A DNA stretch of 38,299 bases from JAMWZF01 sp041628615 (GCA_041628615.1 JBFKOW010000009.1:1-38299), one strand, 5' to 3'. Positions 35,401 through 38,299 are shown, numbered from the stretch's first letter. The notes: generated by a model not told the origin, from the sequence alone. Made by a program: numbers and translations.

Positions 35401-38299
35401 GGTCGACGCGCTGGAAGGCGACGACACGATCTATGTCCAGTCCACCCGCGAAGGCACCGTGACCCGGGTCGTCGGCGGTCTCGGCGAGGACACGATCAAC
35501 GTCGGCGGCGACGTGAACGGCCGGGTCATCGCCTCGGATGTCGAGGGCCGGTCGAGCGGCGTCAACCACCTGTCGGAATCGGGCGACACCGATTACCAGA
35601 ACCTGCTGCTGCAGGGCCTGAATCCGCTGATCGCCGATGTCGAACAGGGCGCCGTGGTGATCAAGCCCACCGGCGAGGGCACCGCCGTCGCTGAGGGCGG
35701 CGCGGGCGACACTTACACCGTAGAGCTTGCCGAGGCGCCCGAGGCGGGCAAGTCGGTCTTCGTCACCGTCTCCGCCGGGGTGGCCTCGCGGCAGGACCGC
35801 CGGCTGGCGGTGCCCGAGAAGGACGCCGCCGCGAAGGTGACGATCGCGGGCGCGACGCTGACCCGCGACAGCGGCAGCTGGCTGACCGAGGGCTTCGGCG
35901 ACTGGCAGGGCATCACCCTGACCGGGGCCGGCGACAACGACGGCTCCTACGCCATCGCGTCGATCTCGGGCGACGGCCGGACGATCACCGTCGAGGGCGG
36001 CTTCGCCGAGGACGTGGCGGTGGCCACCGACGCCATCGGCGTCACCGGCCAGCAGGCCGCCACGGTCGAACTGCGCACCGATACCGGCAGCTTCACCGAC
36101 GGCGTGGTGCTGGAATTCACCTCCGCCAACTGGAACATCGCCCAGACCGTGACCCTGCGGGCGATCGACGATGCCGCAGAGGAAGGCGACCGGGTGGTGA
36201 TGATCGGCCACGCGGTGGACAGCGCCGACGCCCGCTTCGACCGGGTCAAGGTGACCAATCTCGAGGTGACGGTGGCCGACAACGACCTCGCCGAGGTCAA
36301 GCTGATCGCCACCGGCCCCGACACCTTCATCCACGAGGGCGACGCCGCGACCCGGATCACCGACAGCTACGACGTGGTGCTGACCCGGCAGCCGGCGGCG
36401 GGCGAGACGGTGACCGTCACCCTGTCCGACACCTCCAATTCCGGCGACGTGATCCTGTCGGCCAGCGTGCTGACCTTCACCGCCGCCGACTGGAACGTGC
36501 CGCAGACCGTGACCCTGACCGCCGTGACCGGCGACGGGATCGAGAACCAGGAACGGTTCCGCATCGTCCACACCGTCAGCACCGACGGCCCGGTCTATGC
36601 CGCCGCCGAAAGCCCGGAACTCGACGTCGTGGCCTCGGACGGCGACAGCGCCGGCATCGTCCTGCGCGAAAGCGACGGCCGCACCGTGCTAATCGACCAG
36701 CCGGGCGAGACCGACAGCTACACCATCCGGCTGACCCGCGCCCCGGCGGCGGGCGAGACCGTCAAGGTCATCCTCGTCGACGACGGCCAGACCCGCGCCG
36801 TGACCGACGCCCGGGTCTCGACCGTCACCCTGTTCGACGGCGCGGTGCCGCTGCAGTTCGTCCGCAACCCGGACGGCGCCGACCGTATCGTCCGCACCGA
36901 CGGCGGCAGCTTCCGCACCGACGGGTTCAAGCAGGGGCTGGTGATGGACATCACCGGCACCGCCGGCAACGACGGACCCTTCGCCATCGCCGAGATCTCG
37001 GCCGACGGCTCGACCATCACGCTGGGCGCCGGGCAGTTCGTCACCGACGAGACGGTGACCGCCGCGATCCGCATCGACGAGACCTCGGTCAGCTTCGACG
37101 ACACCAACTGGGCCGACGCCGTGACGGTGACGCTCGAGGCCGACCCGGCCTTCGTGCCCTCCGCGCTCGACCGGATAACCAAGAGCTTCCCGGTGGAGCG
37201 CCACGCGCTCGACCGGATCGCCGGGCCGCTGATCCTCGACGGCGGGGCCTCCACGGGCCGCGAACTGAAACCCGCGGTGATGCTGCCGACCGAGCGCGAC
37301 CCCGGGCCGCGCGACGTGACCGTGGCGACCGACGAGTCGGAATCCAACGACCGGGTGAACCTGTTCAACGACGGCTCGCTGATCTCCGACAGCGGCCGGA
37401 TGTTCAACACCGGCGACGGCGTGCTGCATGTCGACGGGCTCGGCATGGGCTCGGGCCAGATCGTCATCCCGCAGGGCGACGGGCTGCCCGACCTGACCTT
37501 CGACCGCGGCATCTCGATGGACAACATGGAGATCGTCGAGCTCATGCTGGGGCGGGGCGACGACAGCTTCACCGTCGAGGGCACCAACATCGCCTCCGAC
37601 TTCGACACCGCGGTGCCGGGGGCGGTGAACCTGCCGATCACCCTGATCCACGGCGGCGGCGGGGCCGACACCATCACCGTCGAGGAGATCAGCATCGGCG
37701 CGGGCGGCGCACGCACCCTGCTGGCGATCTACGGCGACACCGACAGCGAGGGCGCGCGCTATAACTTCGAGGGCGGCGTGCCCAACGGCAACGCATCGGT
37801 GTTCAACGCCGTCGACTTCCCCGGCGACCACGGCGACCTGATCGACGCCTCGGCGGTCTTCGCCGGCGGCGACGGCAGCGCGCTGGGCCTGGTGATCTAC
37901 GGCGGCGCGGGCAACGACACGATCCTCGGCAGCCAGGGCGCCGACCACATCGCCGGCGGCTCGGGCGACGACAGCATCACCGGCGGCGACGGCTCCGACC
38001 TCGTCTTCGGCGACAACGGCTTCACCCTCGACCTCGTGACCCGGACCCTGACCCAGGTCGCGCTGATCGACGCCGACCCGCAATACCGCAGCGCCGACAC
38101 CCGAACGCCCGGCGCGGACCGGATCGACGCCGGCGACGGCGACAACCTCGTGATCGGCGATCTCGGCCTGCTGGCGCAGGTCGCGGGCACTAACCTGATA
38201 GAGAGCACCGGCAGGATCATCCGCGTCGAAAGCACCGAGATCGGGCAGGGCGCGGGCGACACGATCAGCCTCGGCAGCGGCGACGACATCGTCGTCGCC
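11492..38299 (+). CDS. Giant LEPR-XLL beta-strand-repeat RTX surface protein (partial, 3' end outside window)
   Basis: One frame stays open for 8,936 codons from the ATG at 11492 to the window edge; no stop is seen. There is a basic N terminus, then LEQRVLLSADP (residues 49-59), a LEPR-XLL-type motif. Residues about 60-4900 are Ala/Gly/Asp/Val/Thr-rich beta-strand repeats with several recurring inserts. About 4900-7600 is more filamentous-adhesin-like, with an aromatic segment (about 6283-6350) and a helical insert (about 6620-6777). Acidic GGxGxD repeats follow (about 7640-8010), then three Calx-beta-like domains (about 8053-8573) and RTX nonapeptides at the edge. By eye I met no cysteine. 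There is no Sec signal peptide. The composition, LEPR-XLL start and RTX end suggest type I secretion to the cell surface or matrix, with calcium-dependent folding; the role (adhesion, aggregation, S-layer-like coat) is inference. Mass so far is roughly 0.9 MDa. Confidence 0.92.
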   Translation, partial: MSMPFDRQPSGVLPRLPLNRRSRARLRHLDRDRYERIKRAAWRMLLDPLEQRVLLSADPLNINAAVLSGAGGTDDLTVRFFEEDNGSGTIVQKVSVQWAGGTADITEIGVDDKFVIRTGAGDDNVTFIFDTRVDAIADDFEIVLDTEGGADGITITSFAEGFAGDLNLKAESITVNAGVSIGTEATKAGAVTLDADAAFSGGGILSAQTRTASVSIQGSIISDDVVTISADALAQASQSTYVVGLAGFDMTADADVSIGSAATVKGAAVSISAGAVADIDVTAEFALAVIADSAATATADVTVADSATITAGTGDLDAGTDGTQSLDISARAETDVDVNLSTPTTFIRDSLQNSPANEIRGIDTNTFTLNGFDLFVSLIDAERAAKVTLGDAASGTLTIGAGGDAAFRAETAGDLTNIARSQVVGVVTTDLVRDEAIVAFNGADVDAAGIDASARSGGAMIATAKVATITGKTAATSVAVDGESDLTAATGGLKLSAHDLATFTTTAESVTVGSGASAFHPTLSGGLALTSIQLGYTYAVNVLDRDAGVTVATGAQLSAAAGALAIDARSDVQSVVISEKLQVSEVAGFPLATTAGYSFGGTLAVNEMNGDLKVAIDGATLTGDTVTIDATNDAVFFSVSESGTSVNGPNGGAVGVSVALNVLGHEMTDVGGYFGLALDTLIGLPLGVTQTGYGAEVALANTAITATGRAAATANNTLAATTFTTNAAKTVADAAFSNSRGTAVAFVLANNKIATKARVTVNGNDGAGGKKAIQAGVLDVLATDAQKVASKSLVTADSVASTDYGLGLVDDAVSGVASLIAADYWTDGSKGYQKLAGLPILAETPSPTVSLDFGDKIKLLDDYAETGTGKGAAGTMYKFMVDTSGGAVAIDLANEDFTDKARWREELATEIVPTGINFTETKSSGFGGMLVRNEVRTEAVAGVTDTAVTVNAGAMTVKASEATEVTAIGDLGISTSGGSSLTGQGTSLGVGGAVVINTVLGDAEARLTRVSGTVSGALDVLALSTISLDAKLHSFMTNDGDGGLLNIAFNTLGYEPGNLAFQALDALIGLEIGSKDTAITTAAIDGGDLTAASVTVKATHAATLTSLLDSNASSAAAAAKGAGGQVISGNLVSNAVAGGADASIVNAPSGTPITATGGAIRVEADDASSLSATDAFISAQSSTNDLLFGTVNSVAQKLLDSYTYTTLSGTRDLSYGDTVYVDGSIYKYMGDGPDSVDLGTAVYTNLELWKLMTATTILPTSLAKVISKVKGYKGGASKSFFGLISRNEIEGGAFARVENATLTAEGDITVKARERAALNAVEASSIAAKDANNASVSAASTKAFVIATNSVLAKAEAHVRDSVLTAADTAGTNEHSITVEALNLVTANADTSLTSAGKSDAVGLVFAFNTVGYDAHNIFFQAAEALIGNDYLTDLVTDRNVYGATAFAEDSDLVADHDVTVRAESRELQGTLSAAVDAQALNDLGKSDGDQTDEEQDAAIAAALKAELVTLGLIDAVADAAAETPVSLTVETLAEDAQWYAIGSNGAVWQILAEDDGSGGTALNVYLVNLLNARVGNEQAAKAKNEQVLVDRFVNQRTLDKDRAAAEKKGEEFKGKLKYGSNASSAGGVLASNKVHSETRAWIRGNASRYDSTETVGELRTGDVVRDGDTLYRYTGPDQVRVTAYDHVSIDVPATFSNGDTVRISATLTSTDGNTTFKAGEIYSYTGGPQTDVDLETLLRDNPSQFSLANPALSIDLSAENYGGGDWTSLGTGQTYDVTATNGQVSVIAKDTANLRVTSSLTVSAEATNNIDAFKKIAADLTKESYDFTTASGSQGLSEGDAVRIGTGGPGAEYIGKVYRFLGGAPTGTLTGTNISGPASTIAVDLNALTADATGTDTSVQNILNAALWEEISDATDVSDLLFPNVGNLADSDARAMGGIIVFNDVEGGVSADIRRMTVSGDAGVAVEADANATMLALLSSEVTSSGGSAWGSGDSIARSGVIATNVIRNSALAEIALSTVAAANGTVSVEAFQSTVMDASLDSNGQTGDTVDMVTLAFNSLGYKASNILFDTVAAVATDPSFNRLVPNDAAASATARITDSTVTDSDGVTVTAESRELMNATVSNTAVSAAGALTGANGQARNLVISSNKVLGEATATIDNGGLTGSRLIDANGDISVTASDKQRLFANTTLVANSSTVNDGGAAVLQETLNDAIPVDWSMTGSQQEVAIRFGHMVRVADSHGTKPGKIMVYMGPDDPFGGVTVHDGAGRATTVETGQFARVGQPDGSDKFYEYTGTAPLQTLVGGVPLANGVDLSAIDFATDADWTERTTNAQGIPLSGVIDLNAQNYDDTDYWKEHVASQLVPQGLNLPSQGSGSSEADSDSRALGALFVYNELQGGAEAHVRNATLRADDDITISARQDSALSAKTDVAVSSSGGTVIGTGTSQAVSGVVATNLLTGSASAWAQDATLTAKDASGTDTTGSVIVSAVNAARMDAITAANVTTGDTGINVVLAFNSMGYAPTNLLFNSFNALVGDPNTTQPIFDAENPVEARAWLENVDAEAADAISVTATNAAVMVAQVTNATTSAASAFKDASGTGVGAVLSMNKMLSGATAEVRGYIAQAEGGTRDIAQGDYVIAEDGTVWRRTGAALPGTDMAALSFGTGWTEETAGLAAINDLDARRAVIVQASDDSIVDADNKMVVATTVSNDGGLSIITGALEKLFADYAYTTLSGLQRLVTGEQVFAGTNKPAAQQGKRFMYIGDNSDGPVDLAAVDFTDGALWQEIKVNDIESLIPGGINLNVTASDATAVGVLLSVNDLRASTVATLSGADVDVTDGFVWVSATENALMDALNEGTVTADGGSLFAAASKVIAVNANIATNNITSSAEATILDADVTASNPNETSENTQELTLGGREATQIKVTPLDGTVTVRADNTAQLRADLNTTTIAEGGGGTNVAVGASVAFNSVGIDSQNILFNLADSFIGTTVATPTPSTATATVKRSRVAAADGVTVDANNATVIEAEVTNAAVATGVSLKEKSTTVSVGAIIAMNRTASLTRASVLESGSVGTLRGDVRVTADDASGITSKITATSMSVATGNGGATSVSLAASFARNEVTSNALAEATGSNLSAAGTIRVAALRNAAIDATGLSASAAIAAGSNGNEIAFSGGGAVAFNQVRGQARALGGSGSFLTTGAIEIDADSTSSITATVLAAAASVSLGTGNAPAVAIGAVYVDNLVGYDQSAPDLTGETVFDSTAKVTRVENGDYVRGVAGSAHTGHLYRYIGSADRVETDGSGAAIANGVDLGIEDFADLNLWERVDLVKGTTPTAHASADNLRTVADPSTDPGAARLDVTATSAQFINATAAAGAVALSGSSKTAAAVAGGVAAARNRIAGGAQAEITGTASVVKAGAVKVEAAEASTITSFTAGAAVGAAASGKTAVSVSVGIALAFNEVDSDAVARITGADVTATGAEGVAVLSTIAPPKSYVSDAASPTVNAAALDDLAVTDVDNDTETVDATDAAEDGAVMSALVTLVNLKLDGEKLSTASEDLSDYTVTKGREGSWTLIDNSGRAFDLAFDNSGKLAFKVSTITAITAAAAFSFAAGSTGAAISAAGAYGQNVVLSSSRALIEGATVTTEDTAGDVTVTATSAAAITAATLAASVAIGLGKTGVGVALGAAISQNLIGAGVLGGADPTRTEAIIRDSRITAGGDVLVSASSTQLINALNVAGSVAIAGGKVGVAVSGSGVYVRNAIDVETVARIEGDAGALPPGEFAVAGDAVQVTAETLSKINALAASASVAFGFGATGVAVAVGASIAQNEIGGLTEAAIMAANDGGVLARTGDVTVTGTDSATINAITAAAALSAAFGKVGVAVSAAGALAFNKIGSRVAATIDGARVHADAGDVHVRAAADGAISALIASAVVSVAAGAVGIGAGIGASFAHNLIGHGYGTAATDYDSSQTLANGAITKGDTVRVTSGIHAGRAFRYIGDAPLSPNQDTNRDKSIDASDAIPLIDVDYNDPQQWEEIDVTRAPVQVSATVSNSSIDAASDLVVEAESNQRINAASLAVAVALAAGKVGVGVGLSGSVIINRIAVDALANITGDLGEGVRAGTVTVQADDDSRINAVSIAGAVGGAGGAVGVGVALGVSVAMNTVDGDVSATITNAPNVVATNAVDGDGIVVRAGVAAADAAADLSRAAFNGVAGLSVADNDDLAAMLDNAATTETEDNNGTEQARASDVAANAAILLKLKDQLVAAGEEVAGALRLQIVDEGERWVAVDETGDTWTLRIGGVGLTAERATINALAGAASVAAGFGVVGVAVAGAGAASVNVVLSDATAAITGSTVTADVGSVTVRADSLSRINAAVLSTAMAVAAGKVGVGVALGASLARNTIGSDASGSPVADSGITRALISDSRVTAAGAVDVLATSERDINSLTFAGAAAVAGGLVGVAVSGSGVAVENLIGGLTEAEIALGNADVTAQSVSVLATDRSAIDAIAAAMSLSISAGAVGVSVSLGVALARNVVSNETAALVTEAAFSATGTLIATLGDVDILAADQAGIRSITAAAALAAGFGAVAVPVSGAGAIARNVIANTTAAEVVGARIVANTAAPLVPETRLEVRRDTNGDPVFDTDGNAIFDTVPVTETATSAAGSQIFEADGSLKAAYAGAQVQDRNPDGSLKFLITYDATSGTNTFTPVLVALTGPQPGNGQPVYDAAGDPLEVPRLIPGPVVPQSITVGASSTASIDAAIISAAVSLGGGAVAVGASAGASLASNEIGNGPGSGVFASVRNGAALTAKTDIDVTAAMNASIDAFVGAFAVAIVGGGTAVGAAGAGSDAHNTLNYEVGALVDGAALTAGGTVTVRAVDAARIDATVLSASLAASFGVYGGSASLSVSLSDNTVTNAISAEVTDSDVTAGNLTVAASDDTTVTAQATAASASASVSIGAALSGGGARADIEAKSTVAAVIGGTGADDVIAVSGAVDVEALNRSTLTAEIDVASIALGLVGLAASGGVARIDTRAAANTPSVRAKVGGTALTAGTLTVRGLSQIKTVADVAGVTVATTAAVGVSDATILTGADIDLQVGDASGSITAGSLTAQAGSTGNEAGDAVADATARASGGGILAGINSTSVTLRNTDRVTALIGADATIAVAGTFLLSAYSVIEQVGLSKAASAGLIGVGAAVANVDSDTDVDASVGNRASVTGGTLLLSAYGEADNTAKTETGAYGLASGAAARPRVSIAADIDAAVLDAASAADRATITMTGGFGMNASQVSRADTEVVTESYGAIAGAGADADVVIDSHVDATIGDRARVAAGTIDIAASNRLDRQAGSGNDVDGKTGGLASGASADSHIDVDFDTTITFGTGSDVDVTAKTGTLRAKAFNEIFYRDKIRLETAGALSGAGAFTTMNARDLFAAIVVESNADLQSRGEIEFEASGRFDIYLQSYSETYGAATVALGDALIDLYPENRITVNGGAKVLAFGDLYMSTGTDRDLTIEAVKLEARVDNVAGSAIPIDDLETRAIYLVENIIEIKAGALVESFQNIDLNADELGFGSVIGMAKGTNWASAIGDAIDSAFGGSNNDTGPGEGLADARSQIIVDGTVRTGARRNIELTITDIIADANSNTPTGLVMDGTRDDEGNLIIKATVGTTTIPSSGQITLAEYRRNLQTYGVGPNGEALDNEFTRFYNSEIQRIENEMVASGEAVRLANGTVVPRERDDLVISIDDIVAAAGRVRILTDQLHGSGTFDAPKDVRVQVINDTIASIVFNDITIPAQNGGVFFNGYEVTSNPNSATLTLADKVALTNQQITDENQVSVDKDNGPLDSNGVLQSTNLGLVSLQTSTLNFTANTLTDPATAGAGNPVLDLRVTKNVRTNTTTEIPPVDQSIIIAGDVFAPLATLNVTGPDGLNQVNFETRGNVTTANQNVNVGGTITITSRGTVHSAGDPYGKFINSGAIGNGTQPAAFSFSLGGVELGYRHPALDGLFSNSGGSTATYVDDITGQTRQLGLNASTITLRAGFVNVNGNINAGKADFAVTLGLDVERQIRNAGAGRTNITFNNPDFFGFYERGTNSLVITPMKPQGGQVTIEGRIVSTGKGTITSHAGYPRISIDNNMALAGLNLVVQDLDVSTKGKGTVTLRDKNRGVRNDGSDLAIYETRFTTDANGVVTQTDIVIDPTNHPASSATGAISGVTFSKTDGLDASSGRITASANYQTAPGFRYGWIVGEGSRTEIIQEKTENAWLGIDFLIPDLTAVPVVDTTVLSRELIPNSNYFYFDLALKDVDYTYNKQRTELDRQTEQTGYRSSTTWYGKTSTWRQWTTIVTNFDKHTHTIKADRPVGIDFIGYNSGRIDIDAGSANLIVGGKLSNPTGLTKLTTLRDLTTQRFAASGAEAAIGGKVIELTAGGNIGTRNYSILSADAADQSTALSAVQIAVEDAADARVTAQAGGNIYLRQALGDVRLGTVQSTGAGRVEIITGSEDPTAAAGGSLLAAAGGALVKGGQVYLQAGGSIGTMTTAIGIDTGIRNVDTLTARAGGDINVTEVAGSLRVFEIATDADIRVTVTGGDLIDANNRQIADERAISELLSGVWGDMQLLGTVDANGIATSGPAKDKADDAVARLQNTRQRDYDQYWDWREMLTAQELADVLAGTAEIKLNAAGDDTAPLEALKTAERVADPAADETTIETRAIAALAALKTSRTEQFRTLHGFYYDPTDGLLAGETTRNASPDLVTDAEETRIRSSIKAWTQDELLNGIGAGLLKPVTDTTLTIEEPNISGRNVDLRVTGNVGRTEGDVTIITNTGAQLTPEQQLIIGAAERSDLFFVITEFQTGTVNFAQSGNTMTLVSGSWSTDFQVGQTIQVQGNSANATEDERFYIIKDIRADAGGNARRVIEFEATGSTFAKPVAVVGSDESRVSVTVSAIVNDPRGSVRDSIVDVSGGNTLTITGAGSFLAVPGAEGFAVGDLILLSTTPAYTPAEELAKVATVNANTSATLFRVATVSDKVMTLTNADGSAAGLTAETGVTMRIDEYVPLEAVQVQQREDFDVLVTGRIDVTSVGETFLGSESDLLLGAVQVAVDGTDPGELRLKTSGNIRNGSGANDAAGVNIVADSVILEAAQGAIGVRGTATVTESRIYMDLRPGAEMTARALNDIVLTERDGDMEVGTVFSKAGDVDLEALAGSILDDLDTELVNIQARDIFLTASGSIGAADTTREQDLELDASGSLTLTAGSATSTAGTDIYVTEVGDMRIDTVRSFGGAGTQVRLTAGASLLEDVNDEIADVIGYNVELIAREGQIGNANNEVDIDTTGGLFDASSILGPIYVVETAGDLILNQVGTGAAFTAFLTSRNGSILNGAGVGVSNITGGRAFLVADADIGAAGKRLFSTIGSIQSNSKTGATYVYNDGEIEARADAASNPAMQASTGVFLTATSPVIIANSITATTGDIHIVANESSETEYAADAAAAAPGSLPSENDYDSVTVKTGVTVRAVAGSINLYAGDHVIVESGATLDASADVNIYTDVATAANDGISVGGAAPVVIVEADRDDPDGGDVTIAGTVIAGGDILIDTGAAGPAGLPGAVEQRDVIAITGTLTAGDRIDILTGGDKDLVDLSTLTMSAAAIRVDGEAGEDTILLIDAASLTGAVTLAGGDGVDRITVTRLATQGAGDSLTLDGGAGSDDLTIQTWGSIGGVAADYRITIADSGGISTTSGVDTLDVLGTADADVFLSRAGFVALLHGTPDQIRGIDPGRPLTVERIDYDRSLNGRLSLIGLDGDDEFVSDDNSTIMTLDGGRGADKFQIGQIYGSEPVPGGSFDDGTGIVSNGIAPGDGIVTVETTRGWLSSGGSFAITAFGGEDGDEFTVYSNKAEVRLEGEDGNDSFVIRAFLLEQGDVNVFAGGGDDTVQYNINAPVSIDGGAGFDKVVVLGTEGADVMVVTRDGVFGAGLNVRLSANEESIEVDALEGDDTIYVQSTREGTVTRVVGGLGEDTINVGGDVNGRVIASDVEGRSSGVNHLSESGDTDYQNLLLQGLNPLIADVEQGAVVIKPTGEGTAVAEGGAGDTYTVELAEAPEAGKSVFVTVSAGVASRQDRRLAVPEKDAAAKVTIAGATLTRDSGSWLTEGFGDWQGITLTGAGDNDGSYAIASISGDGRTITVEGGFAEDVAVATDAIGVTGQQAATVELRTDTGSFTDGVVLEFTSANWNIAQTVTLRAIDDAAEEGDRVVMIGHAVDSADARFDRVKVTNLEVTVADNDLAEVKLIATGPDTFIHEGDAATRITDSYDVVLTRQPAAGETVTVTLSDTSNSGDVILSASVLTFTAADWNVPQTVTLTAVTGDGIENQERFRIVHTVSTDGPVYAAAESPELDVVASDGDSAGIVLRESDGRTVLIDQPGETDSYTIRLTRAPAAGETVKVILVDDGQTRAVTDARVSTVTLFDGAVPLQFVRNPDGADRIVRTDGGSFRTDGFKQGLVMDITGTAGNDGPFAIAEISADGSTITLGAGQFVTDETVTAAIRIDETSVSFDDTNWADAVTVTLEADPAFVPSALDRITKSFPVERHALDRIAGPLILDGGASTGRELKPAVMLPTERDPGPRDVTVATDESESNDRVNLFNDGSLISDSGRMFNTGDGVLHVDGLGMGSGQIVIPQGDGLPDLTFDRGISMDNMEIVELMLGRGDDSFTVEGTNIASDFDTAVPGAVNLPITLIHGGGGADTITVEEISIGAGGARTLLAIYGDTDSEGARYNFEGGVPNGNASVFNAVDFPGDHGDLIDASAVFAGGDGSALGLVIYGGAGNDTILGSQGADHIAGGSGDDSITGGDGSDLVFGDNGFTLDLVTRTLTQVALIDADPQYRSADTRTPGADRIDAGDGDNLVIGDLGLLAQVAGTNLIESTGRIIRVESTEIGQGAGDTISLGSGDDIVVA
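11612..11671 (+). other. LEPR-XLL-type N-terminal motif
   Basis: Residues about 41-60 of the giant protein read AWRMLLDPLEQRVLLSADPL. The L-E-x-R-x-L-L-S-A-D-P pattern is that of the LEPR-XLL domain found at the N terminus of extremely long bacterial proteins. Here the Pro of LEPR is replaced by Gln. It is preceded by a strongly basic segment (residues 20-43, many Arg). Confidence 0.8.
13466..20458 (+). repeat. Six copies of an AFNSxGY...ALIG motif inside the giant protein
   Basis: A 22-25-residue motif recurs at 13466-13540 (diverged), 14633-14698, 15710-15775, 17663-17728, 19037-19102 and 20393-20458. The pattern is A-[FL]-N-[ST/V]-x-G-[YHI], then a few residues, N-[IL]-[LFA]-F, then an Ala-rich segment ending in A-L-[IV]-G in most copies. 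Five copies are exactly 66 bases long. Spacing is about 1.1-1.95 kb. The motif joins a beta strand to what looks like a short amphipathic helix and marks the end of each large repeat unit. Confidence 0.75.
14050..23605 (+). repeat. Inserted YxYxG...DL...DF...W modules (about nine copies)
   Basis: A short module breaks the beta-strand repeats at about 14050-14215, 15122-15250, 16435-16810 (double), 16998-17230, 18170-18575 (double), 19370-19515, 19676-19860, 21275-21475 and 23415-23605. The pattern is G-D/E-x-V, then [YF]-x-Y-x-G or similar, a variable loop, V-D-L, D-[FY], then W-x-E. Examples are IYKYMG, LYRYTG, IYSYTG, VYRFLG, FYEYTG, FMYIG, LYRYIG and FRYIG. The layout recalls small carbohydrate-binding modules of the CBM5/12 kind, but I cannot confirm that from sequence alone. 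Confidence 0.65.
15940..24420 (+). repeat. Acidic linker plus W-x-x-x-x-x-x-G hairpin insert, three copies
   Basis: Three inserts share a layout: an acidic linker, a short amphipathic helix rich in Leu/Lys, then a hairpin with Trp and G-x-x-[WF]-x-L. Copy one is about 15940-16198 (AEDAQWYAIGSNGAVWQI). Copy two is about 22030-22280 (EGSWTLIDNSGRAFDL). Copy three is about 24150-24420 (GERWVAVDETGDTWTL). They are far apart and otherwise dissimilar from their surroundings. Confidence 0.5.
22480..25850 (+). repeat. 61-71-residue Gly/Ala/Val-rich tandem repeats
   Basis: A hydrophobic Gly-rich core of the type G-x-[VT]-G-V-x-V-x-x-[SG]-x-[AGS] ending in N-x-[IV] recurs. Its conserved Asn codon falls at 22559, 22766, 22970, 23162, 23345, 23786, 23972, 24506, 24689, 24902, 25085, 25286 and 25844. 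Consecutive units are 183-213 bases apart; the three larger gaps (441, 534 and 558 bases) hold inserted modules. This is the most regular part of the giant protein and probably one continuous beta structure. Confidence 0.75.
34420..35520 (+). repeat. Acidic GGxGxD repeats (first RTX-like block)
   Basis: Units of about 40-60 residues carry the RTX-like core GG-x-G-x-D followed by a beta strand (for example LAGGDGVDRITV, LDGGAGSDDLTI, LDGGRGADKFQI, LEGEDGNDSFVI, IDGGAGFDKVVV and VGGLGEDTINV). They differ from classical nonapeptide arrays in that each is followed by a long strand-rich spacer. Calcium binding is expected from the acidic loops. Confidence 0.65.
35648..37210 (+). repeat. Three Calx-beta-like domains in tandem
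   Basis: Domains at about 35648-36290, 36291-36650 and 36655-37210 share the strand pattern [YV]-x-[VI]-x-L-[AT]-x-[AQ]-P-x-A-G-[EK]-[ST]-V, then an [EFS]-F-T/D-x-x-[ND]-W segment with V-T-[LV] (for example FTAADWNVPQTVTL). Copies one and three carry the same nested insert of about 50-65 residues; copy two lacks it. Confidence 0.65.
37640..38299 (+). repeat. C-terminal RTX nonapeptide region, cut by window edge
   Basis: Hemolysin-type calcium-binding repeats begin near 37650 (GGGGADTITV) and become tight at about 37890-38025 (GGAGNDTI, GGSGDDSI, GGDGSDLVFGDNG). A second group follows at about 38110-38299 (ADRIDAGDGDNLVIGD, LGSGDDIVVA). The array is still running at the last base, so the secretion signal expected at the C terminus lies outside the window. 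Confidence 0.8.

Noticed and set aside
20042..36571. Minus-strand open frame of about 5,500 codons opposite the giant gene
   Set aside because: It has low-complexity His/Arg/Asp/Gly composition with no domain and lies wholly antisense to a frame with clear domains. Strong GC codon bias keeps the antisense frame free of stops.

Overview
The window is very GC-rich, densely coded bacterial DNA with strong third-position G/C bias. It looks like an alphaproteobacterium, probably Rhodobacterales-like. That placement is inferred from gene content and codon use: a membrane formate dehydrogenase subunit beside a tungstate transporter, a SapC-family protein, and type I-secretion-style RTX proteins. No rRNA or tRNA marker is present to settle it.

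Left block (103-5073, + strand): a tight gene series for respiratory formate oxidation and its metal supply. It holds the cytochrome b (gamma) subunit of a membrane formate dehydrogenase, a secreted seven-bladed WD40 propeller fused to cytochrome c, a 41-residue membrane peptide, and a complete tungstate ABC transporter (tupB, tupC, tupA). The catalytic and iron-sulfur subunits are not in the window and presumably lie to the left. The arrangement suggests a tungsten-containing formate dehydrogenase passing electrons through cytochrome b, and perhaps a periplasmic cytochrome c.

Middle block (5128-9660, - strand): three co-directional genes read leftward: a 932-residue FG-GAP/VCBS/RTX secreted protein, a TbpB-like beta-barrel lipoprotein, and a SapC-family protein. 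A sigma70-like promoter can be proposed in front of the first. Reading rightward from 9853 is an overlapping pair, an O-methyltransferase-like enzyme and a small P-loop kinase-like protein.

Right block (11492-38299, + strand): 70% of the window is one uninterrupted reading frame of at least 8,936 codons that runs off the right edge without a stop. It starts with a LEPR-XLL-type N-terminal motif. It continues through thousands of residues of beta-strand repeats (several distinct repeat families and inserted modules), a helical insert, filamentous-adhesin-like repeats, acidic GGxGxD repeats and three Calx-beta-like domains, and reaches RTX nonapeptides at the edge. I read it as a giant, probably type I-secreted, calcium-binding cell-surface or matrix protein. 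Its start and lack of stops can be seen directly; its function is inference.

Together the middle and right blocks look like a cell-surface or exoprotein locus placed beside an energy-metabolism operon. No secretion ABC transporter, membrane fusion protein, mobile element, CRISPR array or RNA gene was seen. No stretch of more than 300 bases lacks a gene.
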